A stretch of 59,331 nt of DNA from Polaromonas sp. UBA4122 (GCA_002381615.1 DFWY01000019.1:1-59331); one strand, 5' to 3'; shown: positions 33,462-41,730, counted from the first letter of the stretch. Program-made: numbers and translations. Notes: generated from the sequence alone by a model not told the origin.

Positions 33462-34985
33462 ATGACCCCATCGCTTGAAACCGCCGACCCTGCAGTCGTA
33501 TCACAAGGCCTGCGCCGGGTCGCCATCGACCCCGTCTCGCGGGTCGAAGGCCATGGCAAGGTCACGATCCTGCTCGATGCGCAAAACCGGGTGCAGCAGG
33601 TGCGGCTACACATCGTCGAGTTCCGTGGCTTCGAGAAATTCATTGAAGGTCGGCCCTACTGGGAAGTGCCGGTGATGGTGCAGCGGCTGTGCGGTATCTG
33701 CCCGGTGTCGCACCACCTGGCGGCATCGAAAGCGTTCGACCGGGTGGTGGGGGCGCTGCCCGTGACGCCCTCGGCCGACAAGATCCGCCGGCTGATGCAC
33801 TACGGGCAGGTGATGCAGTCGCACGCCTTGCACTTCTTCTACCTGTCAGCGCCGGATCTGCTGTTCGGCTTCGACTCCGAAGTGAACCGGCGCAACATCG
33901 TCGGCGTGGCGCAGGCGCACCCCGACATCGCCAGGAAGGGCGTATTGCTGCGCAAGTTCGGCCAGGAGGTGATTCGCGCCACCGCGGGCAAGCGGGTGCA
34001 TGGCACCGGCTCGGTGCCGGGCGGTGTCAACAAGCATGTCAGCCTGGAAGACCGTGCGCTGCTGCAGCGCGACGTGGCGCAGATGATCGCCTGGGCGCAA
34101 GACGCCGTGGACATCGCCAAACAACTGCACGCGCAGAACCCGGCGCTGTACGACAGCTTCGGCAGCTTCCGCTCCAACATGCTCTCACTGGTGCGCGCCG
34201 ATGGGGCGCTGGACCTGTACGACGGTGTCATCCGGGCGCGTGACGCGGCCGGCAAGATCCTCTTCGACGGCGCCAGCGATCAGGGCTACCTCGACCTGAT
34301 CGAAGAAGAAGTCAAGCCCTGGACTTACATGAAGTTCCCCTTCCTCAAAAGCCTGGGGGCCGAGCTGGGCTGGTACCGGGTGGGGCCGCTAGCGCGGTTG
34401 CAAAACTGCGACTTCATCCCCAGCCCGCTGGCCGAAGCGCAACGCCGCTTGTTTCTGGACTGGGGCCAGGGCGAGCCCATCCACGCGACGCTGGCCTACC
34501 ACTGGGCGCGCATGATCGAGGTGCTGCATTGCATCGAGGTCATCAAAGAGTTGCTCGACGACCCCGACATCCTGTCCGGCGAGTTGATGGCCTTTGGTCC
34601 GCGCCGGCGCGGCGGCGTGGGGGTGATCGAGGCGCCGCGCGGCACGCTGATCCATCATTACGAGGTCGGCGACGACGACCTGGTGACGAGGTGCAACCTG
34701 ATCGTCGCGACCACCCACAACAACCAGGCGATGAACGAAGCGGTGCGCTCGGTGGCGCGCGAGTACCTCGACGGGCGCGAGCTAACCGAAGGCCTGCTGA
34801 ACCACATTGAGGTGGCCATCCGCGCCTACGACCCCTGCCTGTCCTGCGCCACCCATGCGCTGGGGCAGATGCCACTGGATGTGGCGCTGCTCGGGCCGGA
34901 GGGCGAGCTGATCGACCGCGTCGTGAAGTCGCACGACGGTGTCTTCCTGCATGACCTGGGTTCGCCGGTGGGCTTGCCGACATGA
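33462..34985 (+). CDS. hoxH: NAD-linked [NiFe]-hydrogenase, large (catalytic) subunit
   Basis: A 507-residue large subunit. The NiFe site ligands are visible as the L1 motif RLCGICPVSHH (Cys77, Cys80) and the L2 motif DPCLSCATH (Cys459, Cys462, His465). About 42 residues follow His465 and should be removed by HoxW after nickel insertion. It splits or forms H2 in the cytoplasm. The RVEGHGK segment near residue 28 is the usual N-terminal family motif. Its stop overlaps hoxW (ATGA). The subunit set places it in the bidirectional, NAD-coupled group 3d. Confidence 0.96.
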   Translation: MTPSLETADPAVVSQGLRRVAIDPVSRVEGHGKVTILLDAQNRVQQVRLHIVEFRGFEKFIEGRPYWEVPVMVQRLCGICPVSHHLAASKAFDRVVGALPVTPSADKIRRLMHYGQVMQSHALHFFYLSAPDLLFGFDSEVNRRNIVGVAQAHPDIARKGVLLRKFGQEVIRATAGKRVHGTGSVPGGVNKHVSLEDRALLQRDVAQMIAWAQDAVDIAKQLHAQNPALYDSFGSFRSNMLSLVRADGALDLYDGVIRARDAAGKILFDGASDQGYLDLIEEEVKPWTYMKFPFLKSLGAELGWYRVGPLARLQNCDFIPSPLAEAQRRLFLDWGQGEPIHATLAYHWARMIEVLHCIEVIKELLDDPDILSGELMAFGPRRRGGVGVIEAPRGTLIHHYEVGDDDLVTRCNLIVATTHNNQAMNEAVRSVAREYLDGRELTEGLLNHIEVAIRAYDPCLSCATHALGQMPLDVALLGPEGELIDRVVKSHDGVFLHDLGSPVGLPT

Positions 34986-35452
34986 TGGCACAGCCTGCGT
35001 CGGTGGCGCCGCTGCTGGTGTTCGGGTGGGGCAATCTGAGCCGCGGCGACGACGCGCTGGGGCCCTTGTGCATTGAACGCTTGCGCGCCACGCTGGTGCC
35101 TGCCGCAAGTGTGGAATACCTCGATGACTACCAGTTGCAGATTGAACATGCCCTCGACCTGGTGGGCCGGCAGCGCGTGCTGTTTGTCGATGCCAGCCTG
35201 AGTTGCCGCGCGCCGTTCGAGGTGACGCAGCTGCGGGCTGCGCAGGATGCGAGCTTCATCACGCACGCCATGTCACCGCAGGCGCTGATGCAGGTGTTTC
35301 GCGACCTGCGGGGCGAAGAGCCGCCGCCTTGCACGCTGTTGGCGATTCGCGGCGAGCGTTTCGAGCTCGGCGAGCCGCCCAGCGTCGGTGCGCTGGATCA
35401 CCTGGCCGCAGCACTGCAATGGGCCGAAGTCTGGCTCTCCGCCCATGCATGA
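34982..35452 (+). CDS. hoxW: Hydrogenase maturation endopeptidase for HoxH
   Basis: A 156-residue protease of the HyaD/HybD/HycI family: LVFGWGNLSRGDDALGPLC holds the first metal-sensing acidic residue of the family (Asp of RGDDALGP), and VLFVDASLS the second. It should remove the C-terminal peptide of HoxH once nickel is present. ATG 34982 overlaps the hoxH stop; an in-frame ATG directly follows and could serve instead. The position right after hoxH supports HoxH as its substrate. The gene overlaps hypA by 8 bp. Confidence 0.88.
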   Translation: MMAQPASVAPLLVFGWGNLSRGDDALGPLCIERLRATLVPAASVEYLDDYQLQIEHALDLVGRQRVLFVDASLSCRAPFEVTQLRAAQDASFITHAMSPQALMQVFRDLRGEEPPPCTLLAIRGERFELGEPPSVGALDHLAAALQWAEVWLSAHA

Positions 35453-35792
35453 GCTGAGCCTGGCCGACGAGATCGTGCGCATGGTGGAGGCAGCCGCCGC
35501 GCGCGCGCATTTCAAGCGTGTGGCCACGCTGCGACTGGAGGCCGGTGCGCTGGCGGGCGTGGAAGTGCCGGCGCTGCGCTTTGCCCTCGACGCCATCGTG
35601 CCCGGCACCTGCCTGGAGGGGGCGCAGATTCACATCGATCAGCCGCTCGGGCGCGCCTGGTGCGCCCGCTGCGGGGCCGAGGTGACGATCACCAGCCGTG
35701 CCGACCCCTGCCCGCGCTGCGACGGCTATCCTGTGCAAGTTACCGGTGGCAGCGAATTGCGCGTGCGCGACCTGGTCGTGTTGAACGATTGA
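35445..35792 (+). CDS. hypA: Hydrogenase nickel-incorporation protein HypA
   Basis: A 115-residue nickel/zinc protein. The N-terminal [11 protein letters not shown] gives the conserved Met-His-Glu nickel ligands (His2), and the zinc site is CARCGAEV plus CPRCDGYP. HypA works with HypB to deliver nickel to HoxH. The start ATG 35445 is fixed by the MHE motif. It begins inside hoxW and ends 11 bp before hypB, which has a good Shine-Dalgarno (GAAGGAG). Confidence 0.93.
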   Translation: MHELSLADEIVRMVEAAAARAHFKRVATLRLEAGALAGVEVPALRFALDAIVPGTCLEGAQIHIDQPLGRAWCARCGAEVTITSRADPCPRCDGYPVQVTGGSELRVRDLVVLND

Positions 35793-35803
35793 AGGAGACA
35801 ACG

Positions 35804-36667
35804 ATGTGTGTCGTCTGTGGCTGCAATAACGCGGAGGATCATGGCGCGCATGAACATGCCGCGCCCGTGGCGCTGGACCCGTCCAGCGGCGACCTGCACT
35901 ATGGCGCGGTGCCCGGGCTGAGCCAGGCGCGCACGGTCAAGCTCGAAGCCGATGTGTTGGGCGCCAACCAGCGCCTGGCCGACCGCAACCGCGCGCATTT
36001 CACGGCGCATGGGGTGACCGCGTACAACCTCATGTCCAGTCCAGGCGCGGGCAAGACCACCCTGCTGTGCGCCACGATTGAGGCACTGCGGCGCCGCGCA
36101 CCGGAACTGCCGCTGGCGGTGATCGAAGGCGACCAGCAGACCCGCCTGGACGCCGAGCGCATCCGCGCGGCCGGGGCCCCGGCCATCCAGGTCAACACCG
36201 GGCGTGGCTGCCACCTCGATGCGCAGATGGTGGGCGACGCCTTTGCCCGCCTCGATCTGCATGCTCAGGCCCACCCTCATGGGCACCGGCACGAACATGC
36301 CCACGAGCACACCCGCGAACACCACGGCCCCGAGGCGCTGCTGTTCATCGAAAACGTCGGCAACCTGGTCTGCCCGGCGCTGTGGGATTTGGGCGAGGCC
36401 GCCAAGGTGGTGATCCTGTCGGTCACGGAAGGCGACGACAAACCCCTGAAATACCCCGACATGTTCGCCGCCGCCACGCTGATGGTCATCAACAAGATCG
36501 ACCTGCTGCCGTATGTCAATTTCGATGTGGCGAAATGCATCGAATACGCACGCCGCGTCAACCCCCGCATCGCGGTATTGCAGCTCTCGGCCACGCGCGG
36601 CGAGGGCATGCAGACCTGGCTGGACTGGCTGCTGCGTGAAGACGCCGCGCTGCAAGAACGTCCATGA
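35804..36667 (+). CDS. hypB: Hydrogenase nickel-incorporation GTPase HypB, with an internal His-rich insert
   Basis: A 287-residue SIMIBI GTPase. N-terminal high-affinity nickel motif MCVVCGC; P-loop SSPGAGKTT (78-86); G-domain metal site TGRGCHLD (Cys136, His137) and NLVCP (Cys190); NKID for guanine specificity. Ten histidines in 22 residues lie at 153-174 ([18 protein letters not shown]), between the two halves of the G-domain metal site. In better known HypB proteins such stretches are near the N-terminus. It hydrolyses GTP to load nickel into HoxH with HypA. Start ATG 35804 is fixed by the CxxCGC motif. Its stop overlaps hypF (ATGA). Confidence 0.93.
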   Translation: MCVVCGCNNAEDHGAHEHAAPVALDPSSGDLHYGAVPGLSQARTVKLEADVLGANQRLADRNRAHFTAHGVTAYNLMSSPGAGKTTLLCATIEALRRRAPELPLAVIEGDQQTRLDAERIRAAGAPAIQVNTGRGCHLDAQMVGDAFARLDLHAQAHPHGHRHEHAHEHTREHHGPEALLFIENVGNLVCPALWDLGEAAKVVILSVTEGDDKPLKYPDMFAAATLMVINKIDLLPYVNFDVAKCIEYARRVNPRIAVLQLSATRGEGMQTWLDWLLREDAALQERP

Positions 36668-37845
36668 ACGAGCTGGCCCATACGACCCGCCTGCCGCGCG
36701 CTGCACCCGCGCGCGTGCTGGCCTGTGGCGCCTACCTGAAGAACCGCACCTGCCTGGTCGATGGCGACCAGGTTCATTGGTCACCTTTGCATGGCGACTT
36801 GGGCGAAGCCGCGAACTGCGCGGCACTGGAGCGCTCGATCGAGTCGCTGCTGTCCCGGGCGTTGGGCCCGCTGCAGGCGGTGGCGCACGACCTGCACCCC
36901 GACTTCCACAGCACCCGCGTCGCTTTGGCGCTGGCCGAGCAGATGCAGGTGCCGGCCATCGACGTGCAGCACCACCACGCGCACATCGGCGTGGCCCTGG
37001 CCGAACACGCCGTCGCAGGCCCGGTGATCGGCCTGGCGCTCGACGGCGTGGGTCTCGGCGACGACGGCAGCGCCTGGGGCGGGGAGGTGCTGTGGGTGAA
37101 TGGGCTTGCCGCGGCGCACCAGTGGCAGCGCCTGGACCATCTGGTGCCGCTGGCCTTGCCCGGCGCAGACGCGGCGGCACGTGAGCCCTGGCGCATGGCT
37201 GCGGCTGCGCTGTTTGCCCTGGGCCGCGGTGACGAGATCGAGGCACGCTTTGCGCCGGCGGTCGGCGCGCCGGCGGCGAGAGGGGTGCACACGCTGCTGC
37301 AGCGCGACCTGCAGTGCCCACGCAGCAGCAGCGCAGGCCGCTGGTTCGACGCCGCGGCCGGCGCGCTGGCCTTAAGCGTGCGCCAGGCCTTCGAGGCCGA
37401 GGCGGCCATGACGCTGGAGGTGCGGGCGCGCGAGTGGCTGCAGGCGCACCCCGAATTCGAGCTGCCATGGACCTCGCTCGACTTGCGTCCGCTGCTGGCC
37501 GAGTTGTTCACCCTGGCGGGCAGCGGCAGCCAGGCGCAGGCGCAGGGTGCGGCCATGTTCCACCTGGCCTTGGCCGCGGGCCTGGCGCATCGTGCCATCG
37601 AGGCGGCACGCACCCACGGCACGCACACCGTGGTGGTCGGCGGCGGCTGCTTCGCCAACCGGGTGCTGACCGAGCGCCTGGGCGCCGCGCTGCAGCGCGC
37701 CGGACTTGGCGTGTTTCAGCCGCAAGACGCAGGCTGCGGCGATGCCGGCCTGGCATTGGGCCAGGCCTGGATCGCGGCGTGCGCCGTGCGGCATGGCCAG
37801 GCTCTGGCTGTGCAATGCGCACCGTCCGTTGCGCGGGAAGCCTGA
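36664..37845 (+). CDS. hypF: Short HypF: carbamoyltransferase domain only
   Basis: A 393-residue protein matching only the C-terminal half of HypF (about 750): the Kae1-like carbamoyltransferase domain with the metal-binding HHHAH motif at 103-107, [20 protein letters not shown] and [17 protein letters not shown]. The acylphosphatase domain, zinc fingers and YrdC-like domain are absent. The upstream overlap with hypB shows this is not an assembly cut. A short HypF1 of similar size is known from Ralstonia eutropha H16. It should transfer a carbamoyl group to HypE for CN ligand synthesis; how carbamoyl-AMP is made without the YrdC part is an open question. Confidence 0.88.
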   Translation: MNELAHTTRLPRAAPARVLACGAYLKNRTCLVDGDQVHWSPLHGDLGEAANCAALERSIESLLSRALGPLQAVAHDLHPDFHSTRVALALAEQMQVPAIDVQHHHAHIGVALAEHAVAGPVIGLALDGVGLGDDGSAWGGEVLWVNGLAAAHQWQRLDHLVPLALPGADAAAREPWRMAAAALFALGRGDEIEARFAPAVGAPAARGVHTLLQRDLQCPRSSSAGRWFDAAAGALALSVRQAFEAEAAMTLEVRAREWLQAHPEFELPWTSLDLRPLLAELFTLAGSGSQAQAQGAAMFHLALAAGLAHRAIEAARTHGTHTVVVGGGCFANRVLTERLGAALQRAGLGVFQPQDAGCGDAGLALGQAWIAACAVRHGQALAVQCAPSVAREA

Positions 37846-37847
37846 CC

Positions 37848-38072
37848 ATGTGCCTCGCCCTGCCCGCTCGCATCGTGAAACTCATCGACGCCGAGACTGC
37901 CATCGTTGACCTCGGCGGCGTGCGCAAGCAGATCTCCATCGCCCTGGTACCCGAGGCGAAAGCGGGCGACTACGTGATCGTGCATGTGGGCCATGCCATC
38001 GGCACGCTCGACGAGGCAGAGGCGCAAGCCACGCTGGCGTTATTTGCCGAACTGGCCCGGAGCCCGACATGA
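37848..38072 (+). CDS. hypC: Hydrogenase assembly chaperone HypC
   Basis: A 74-residue protein of the HypC/HupF/HybG family. MCLALPARIVKLID carries the essential Cys2. The middle DLGGVRKQISIALVP and DYVIVHVGHAIGTLDEAEA are family hallmarks. It carries the Fe(CN)2CO unit with HypD and hands it to the HoxH precursor. ATG 37848 follows the hypF stop by 2 bp and its TGA overlaps hypD (ATGA). Confidence 0.94.
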   Translation: MCLALPARIVKLIDAETAIVDLGGVRKQISIALVPEAKAGDYVIVHVGHAIGTLDEAEAQATLALFAELARSPT

Positions 38073-39208
38073 ACTACGTCGATGAATTCCGTGATGGTGC
38101 GCTGGCGCAAAACATCGCCCGGCGCCTGCAGGCCGAGGTGGACCCGTCGCGCAACTACAGCTTCATGGAGTTCTGCGGCGGTCACACCCATGCGCTGGCG
38201 CGTTACGGCGTCGTCGATCTGCTGCCGGACAACGTACGCATGATCCACGGCCCCGGCTGCCCGGTGTGCGTGTTGCCGATCGGCCGCATCGACATGGCCA
38301 TCCAGCTGGCACTGGACCAGGGCGTGATGCTGTGCACCTATGGCGACGTGATGCGCGTGCCGGCCTCCGAGGGCTTGTCGCTGATGCGGGCCAAGGCCCG
38401 CGGCGCCGACATCCGCATGGTGTATTCGCCGGCTGACGCCTTGACGCTCGCGCGCGAACAGCCCAGCCGCGACGTGGTGTTCCTGGCGATCGGCTTCGAG
38501 ACCACCACGCCGCCCACGGCTCTGGTGATCCTGCAGGCCGCGCGCGAGGCAGTGAAAAATTTCAGCGTGATGTGCTGCCATGTGCTGACGCCGAGTGCCA
38601 TCACCCACATCCTGGAGTCGCCCGAGGTACAGCAGTACGGAACGCTGCCGCTGGACGGGTTTGTCGGCCCGGCGCATGTGAGCATCATCATCGGCTCGGC
38701 ACCGTATGAGCCCTTCGCACGGGCGTACCGAAAGCCGGTGGTGATCGCCGGTTTCGAACCGCTGGACGTGATGCAGGCCATTGTCATGCTGGTGCGCCAG
38801 GTCAATGAAGGCCGCGCTTGTGTCGAGAACGAATTCACCCGGGCCGTGACGCCGCAGGGTAATGCCGCAGCGCAGGCCGTGATGGCGCAGGTATTCGAGT
38901 TGCGCGACAGCTTCGAATGGCGGGGACTCGGTGAGGTGCCGTCCAGTGCCCTGAAGATTCGCCCCGGGCTCAAAGCCTTCGATGCCGAGCAGCGTTTCGA
39001 TCTGAACTACCAGAGCGTGCCCGACCACAAGCAATGCGAGTGCGGCGCCATCCTGCGCGGGGTCAAGCGGCCAACCGACTGCAAGCTGTTCGGCACGGTC
39101 TGCACGCCCGAGAACCCGATGGGATCGTGCATGGTCTCGAGCGAGGGCTCATGCGCGGCGCACTATACCTATGGGCGGTTTCGGGACATTCCGGTGGGGG
39201 CCGCATGA
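38069..39208 (+). CDS. hypD: Hydrogenase maturation iron-sulfur protein HypD
   Basis: A 379-residue scaffold for Fe(CN)2CO assembly. Conserved motifs include FMEFCGGHTHALARYGVVDL (Cys and His for iron binding), GPGCPVCVLPIGRID (redox cysteines), FLAIGFETTTPPTA, and the C-terminal 4Fe-4S ligands in KQCECGAILRG, CKLFGTVCTPENPMGSCM. It works in the cytoplasm with HypC and HypE. ATG 38069 overlaps hypC. Its TGA overlaps an ATG that opens a 26-codon minicistron rather than hypE itself, because a dispersed element lies between. Confidence 0.95.
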   Translation: MNYVDEFRDGALAQNIARRLQAEVDPSRNYSFMEFCGGHTHALARYGVVDLLPDNVRMIHGPGCPVCVLPIGRIDMAIQLALDQGVMLCTYGDVMRVPASEGLSLMRAKARGADIRMVYSPADALTLAREQPSRDVVFLAIGFETTTPPTALVILQAAREAVKNFSVMCCHVLTPSAITHILESPEVQQYGTLPLDGFVGPAHVSIIIGSAPYEPFARAYRKPVVIAGFEPLDVMQAIVMLVRQVNEGRACVENEFTRAVTPQGNAAAQAVMAQVFELRDSFEWRGLGEVPSSALKIRPGLKAFDAEQRFDLNYQSVPDHKQCECGAILRGVKRPTDCKLFGTVCTPENPMGSCMVSSEGSCAAHYTYGRFRDIPVGAA

Positions 39209-39288
39209 GCACTCGCTGGGCCGCCCCAAGAGTGCTCGCTCCCCCTCGGGGGGAAGGCGCGGAACGCGCCAAAGGGGCCACATGAGCA
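39197..39288. repeat. GC-rich dispersed element B, copy 2 (between hypD and hypE)
   Basis: The core GGGCCGCCCCAAG begins at 39218 and CCCCCTCGGGGGGAAGGCGC follows at 39241, both shared with the copy at 7135-7232. The element is bracketed by 15-bp direct repeats, GGGGCCGCATGAGCA (39197-39211) and GGGGCCACATGAGCA (39274-39288), differing at one base. Each contains an ATGAGCA that serves as a start codon context. Confidence 0.7.
39205..39285 (+). CDS. 26-codon minicistron linking hypD and hypE
   Basis: ATG 39205 overlaps the hypD stop in ATGA fashion. The frame runs through element B as MSTRWAAPRVLAPPRGEGAE plus RAKGAT and stops at TGA 39283-39285, which itself overlaps the hypE ATG (39282). 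The peptide has no family character; the value of the frame may be to carry ribosomes from hypD to hypE by termination-reinitiation. The original hypE start was probably at 39205 before the element entered. This is inference from the duplicated ATGAGCA. Confidence 0.4.
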   Translation: MSTRWAAPRVLAPPRGEGAERAKGAT

Positions 39289-40343
39289 GCGCGAAGAGGG
39301 ACTACATCCGCCCGCTCGACTTCAGGCACGGCCGCATCGACATGAACCATGGCGCCGGCGGCCGGGTGTCGGCGCAACTGATCGAGGAACTGTTCGTGCG
39401 CGCCTTTGACAACGACGTCCTGCGCCAGGGCAACGACGGTGCGCTGCTGCCGGTGCCGCCGCCCGGCCATCGGCTGGTGATGGCCACCGACGCGCATGTG
39501 ATCTCGCCGCTGTTCTTTCCCGGCGGCGACATCGGCTGCCTGGCGGTGCATGGCACGATCAATGACGTGGCGATGCTCGGTGCGACGCCGCTGTACCTGA
39601 GTGCGAGCTTCATCCTCGAAGAAGGCTTCCCGTTGCTGGACCTCCAGCGCATTGTCGAGTCCATGGCAGCGGCGTCACGCGCGGCCGCTGTTCCCATCGT
39701 CACCGGTGACACCAAGGTGGTTGAACGGGGCAAGGGCGATGGCGTCTTCATCAGCACCACCGGCCTGGGCGTGGTGCCCGAGGGGCGTGACATCGGTGGC
39801 GCCAACGCGCAGGCGGGCGATGCGGTGCTGCTGTCGGGCAGCATCGGCGAGCATGGCGTGGCGGTGCTGTCGCAGCGCGAGTCACTGCAGTTCGAGACCG
39901 CCACCCTATCCGACAGCGCGGCGCTGCACACACTAGTGGCCACTATGCTGGCCGCCGCCCCCGAGGGTGCGGTGCGCGTGCTGCGCGACCCGACGCGCGG
40001 CGGCCTGGCCACTACGCTCAACGAAATCGCGCGCCAGTCCAGGGTGGGTATGTTGTTGCAGGAAGCAGCGATACCAGTGCTGCCGCAGGTGGCTGCGGCC
40101 TGCGAGTTGCTCGGGCTGGACCCGCTGTACATCGCTAACGAGGGCAAGCTGGTGGCGATCGTCGCGCCCGAGGCCGCCGATGCGGTGTTGGCGGCGATGC
40201 GTGCACACCCGCTCGGTCGCTCGGCAGCCCGCATCGGCCACGTCAGCGCGGACCCGCACCGCTTCGTGCAGATGACCACGGCCTTCGGGGGGCGCCGGGT
40301 GGTGGACTGGTTGAGCGGCGAGCCGCTGCCACGCATCTGCTGA
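39282..40343 (+). CDS. hypE: Hydrogenase maturation protein HypE
   Basis: A 353-residue PurM-like ATPase that turns a C-terminal thiocarboxamide into thiocyanate, the source of the CN ligands. Family motifs: MNHGAGGRVSAQLIEELF, ATDAHVISPLFFPGGDIG, VTGDTKVVERGKGDG, RDPTRGGLATTLNEIA and the terminal PRIC, whose last Cys is the modified residue. The start ATG 39282 is placed after element B; MSSAKRDYIRPLDF is a normal N-terminus. It is the last gene of the hox-hyp operon, followed at once by a transposase remnant. Confidence 0.95.
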   Translation: MSSAKRDYIRPLDFRHGRIDMNHGAGGRVSAQLIEELFVRAFDNDVLRQGNDGALLPVPPPGHRLVMATDAHVISPLFFPGGDIGCLAVHGTINDVAMLGATPLYLSASFILEEGFPLLDLQRIVESMAAASRAAAVPIVTGDTKVVERGKGDGVFISTTGLGVVPEGRDIGGANAQAGDAVLLSGSIGEHGVAVLSQRESLQFETATLSDSAALHTLVATMLAAAPEGAVRVLRDPTRGGLATTLNEIARQSRVGMLLQEAAIPVLPQVAAACELLGLDPLYIANEGKLVAIVAPEAADAVLAAMRAHPLGRSAARIGHVSADPHRFVQMTTAFGGRRVVDWLSGEPLPRIC

Positions 40344-40454
40344 ACGCAGCGCATCGATCTCGCCTTCATCGTGCAGTGCCTTCCACGTGTACACGGTTTG
40401 CCGGGCTACGCCACTAGGGGCGAGGTGAAAGTGGTGTTTATTCCGGCGATCCAT
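40344..40454 (-). pseudogene. Transposase helix-turn-helix remnant (IS630-like)
   Basis: Minus-strand codons read SGVARQTVYTWKALHDEGEI then DALR, like the N-terminal HTH of IS630/Tc1-type transposases ('GVSRQTVYxWxxxYxEGGxDALR'). The rest of the transposase is missing, as the frame runs into the complement of hypE. The remnant abuts the hypE stop and marks the right end of the hydrogenase operon. Between it and 40532 nothing else is recognisable. Confidence 0.4.
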
Positions 40455-40532
40455 TGCTCAACCGTGAGGGATGAGAATGGCAAGGACATCCACGAGGGCG
40501 GCAACCCGGGCGGATTTCTGATCACGGCGACG

Positions 40533-40730
40533 TCACTTTTTGCGTTCGCGAGGCTGGGTGTTGCGGCTTTTTCCGGCTTTTTCCAACGAGATTGCAACCG
40601 CCTGTTTGACCGCTTTTTGCTTCGTCGCGGGATGGCTGCTGCCTATCGATCCTTCCTTTTCCCACTCATTCACCAGCGTCTTGATATTGCTGCTGACGAC
40701 TGCCTGGTTTGTCCCTTTTTTTAGTGGCAT
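40533..40730 (-). CDS. Small basic conserved hypothetical protein
   Basis: A 65-residue Lys-rich protein: MPLKKGTNQAVVSSNIKTLV, then a variable segment, and QKAVKQAVAISLEKAGKSR near the C-terminus. The 'KQAVAIALxKAGKSR' end is widespread in small proteobacterial proteins of unknown function, some linked to stress. ATG 40730 was chosen because it starts the conserved part. It lies alone and points away from the nucleotide-hydrolase-like gene at 41101. Confidence 0.65.
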   Translation of the reverse strand: MPLKKGTNQAVVSSNIKTLVNEWEKEGSIGSSHPATKQKAVKQAVAISLEKAGKSRNTQPRERKK

Positions 40731-41100
40731 GACATTTCTCCAATCCGTAGAATTAAATTCAGCCAAATTGCGCCAACTGCGCGGACGTGTCCCGCGAGTT
40801 GGTTTGACGATCATTCAGCGCTAATGACCACACCTCAATGTGATATTGCAAGGGGTTCTAACGCCATCGATCGTTCCCCTTATTTTCTACTTCGCAGCCC
40901 GTACACACTATGCGCTTGCGCACATTCGGCAAAAGATTTTCTACTCTCGCAGCACGGCGAAATTAGCCGGGCGAAAGGGGCCAAGACCTGGGAGATGTCT
41001 GAGATTTTGCCTTTTCATTTCCCCCGTGACCCACACGAAAGCCGGATGAACCTTATTTTGTAAACGGCCCGGGTGCGCATGCGTCTCCCTAAATCGAAGA
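40731..41100. other. Intergenic region before the TIR/deoxyribosyltransferase-like gene
   Basis: This 370-bp stretch is more AT-rich than the hydrogenase genes. Two overlapping plus-strand frames (40824-41063 and 40840-41049) show no family pattern. It may contain a decayed N-terminal part of the downstream gene, which looks truncated, but no clear homologous segment was found. Confidence 0.35.
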
Positions 41101-41721
41101 GTGATCGACGAACACGCCTCTTTCCTCCATCACTCCCTCCAGATGCCGGTAGCTCGACGGAGCCTGTCATTCGCAGTTCCACTCGGGGCTTTGCAACTGA
41201 ATGAAGATGCCGAAGTCCTGTGCAATGAAATGGACTTGCTGGCCAGCCAAAATAATCATCAGTTCCAAGTCAGTCCTAAAGGACTCCTGTACCTTGAAGG
41301 GCATCGAGAGTCTGTGTCATCCATCGGCTTTTGCGCTATGTCGTTCAGTCCGGAAGTGCGCCAGTTATGGACGGATGTTATTAAACTGGCAACACGCGCG
41401 GCGGGCTATGAGCCATTGCGCATCGACTCAAAGCAACATAACGGCAAGATTGACGATGGAATCATGGCGTCCATTCGTGCGTCAAGGTTTGTGGTGTCAG
41501 ATTTCACAGGAAACCGAGGCGGTGTTTACTACGAGGCCGGTTTTGCGCACGGGCTTGGATTGCCGGTGATCTTCATGTGCCGTGAAGGCGATGAGCTTCA
41601 CTTTGATATTCGGCAATACAACTGTATTTTCTGGAAGCCGGAAAACTTTGAAGATGCGCAGTCACGGTTGAAGAATCGGATTCTGGCAACTCTGGGGCAA
41701 GGGCCAAAACTCGTTCAATAG
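41101..41721 (+). CDS. Nucleoside 2-deoxyribosyltransferase/TIR-like domain protein, possibly N-terminally truncated
   Basis: A 206-residue protein. The C-terminal 140 residues match a prokaryotic Rossmann-like family: SIGFCAMSFSPEVRQLWTDV, AAGYEPLRIDSKQHNGKIDD, ASRFVVSDFTGNRGGVYYEA and GFAHGLGLPVIFMCREGD. The 'GGVYYEAGFA' Glu sits where deoxyribosyltransferases and TIR-like NAD-cleaving enzymes have their catalytic Glu. Family members usually carry another 100 or more N-terminal residues (zinc ribbon or HTH), which are missing here; the start is GTG 41101. It may be a defence protein given the nearby RM operon, but that is inference. A strong hairpin follows its stop. Confidence 0.65.
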   Translation: MIDEHASFLHHSLQMPVARRSLSFAVPLGALQLNEDAEVLCNEMDLLASQNNHQFQVSPKGLLYLEGHRESVSSIGFCAMSFSPEVRQLWTDVIKLATRAAGYEPLRIDSKQHNGKIDDGIMASIRASRFVVSDFTGNRGGVYYEAGFAHGLGLPVIFMCREGDELHFDIRQYNCIFWKPENFEDAQSRLKNRILATLGQGPKLVQ

Positions 41722-41730
41722 ATCAGATCC

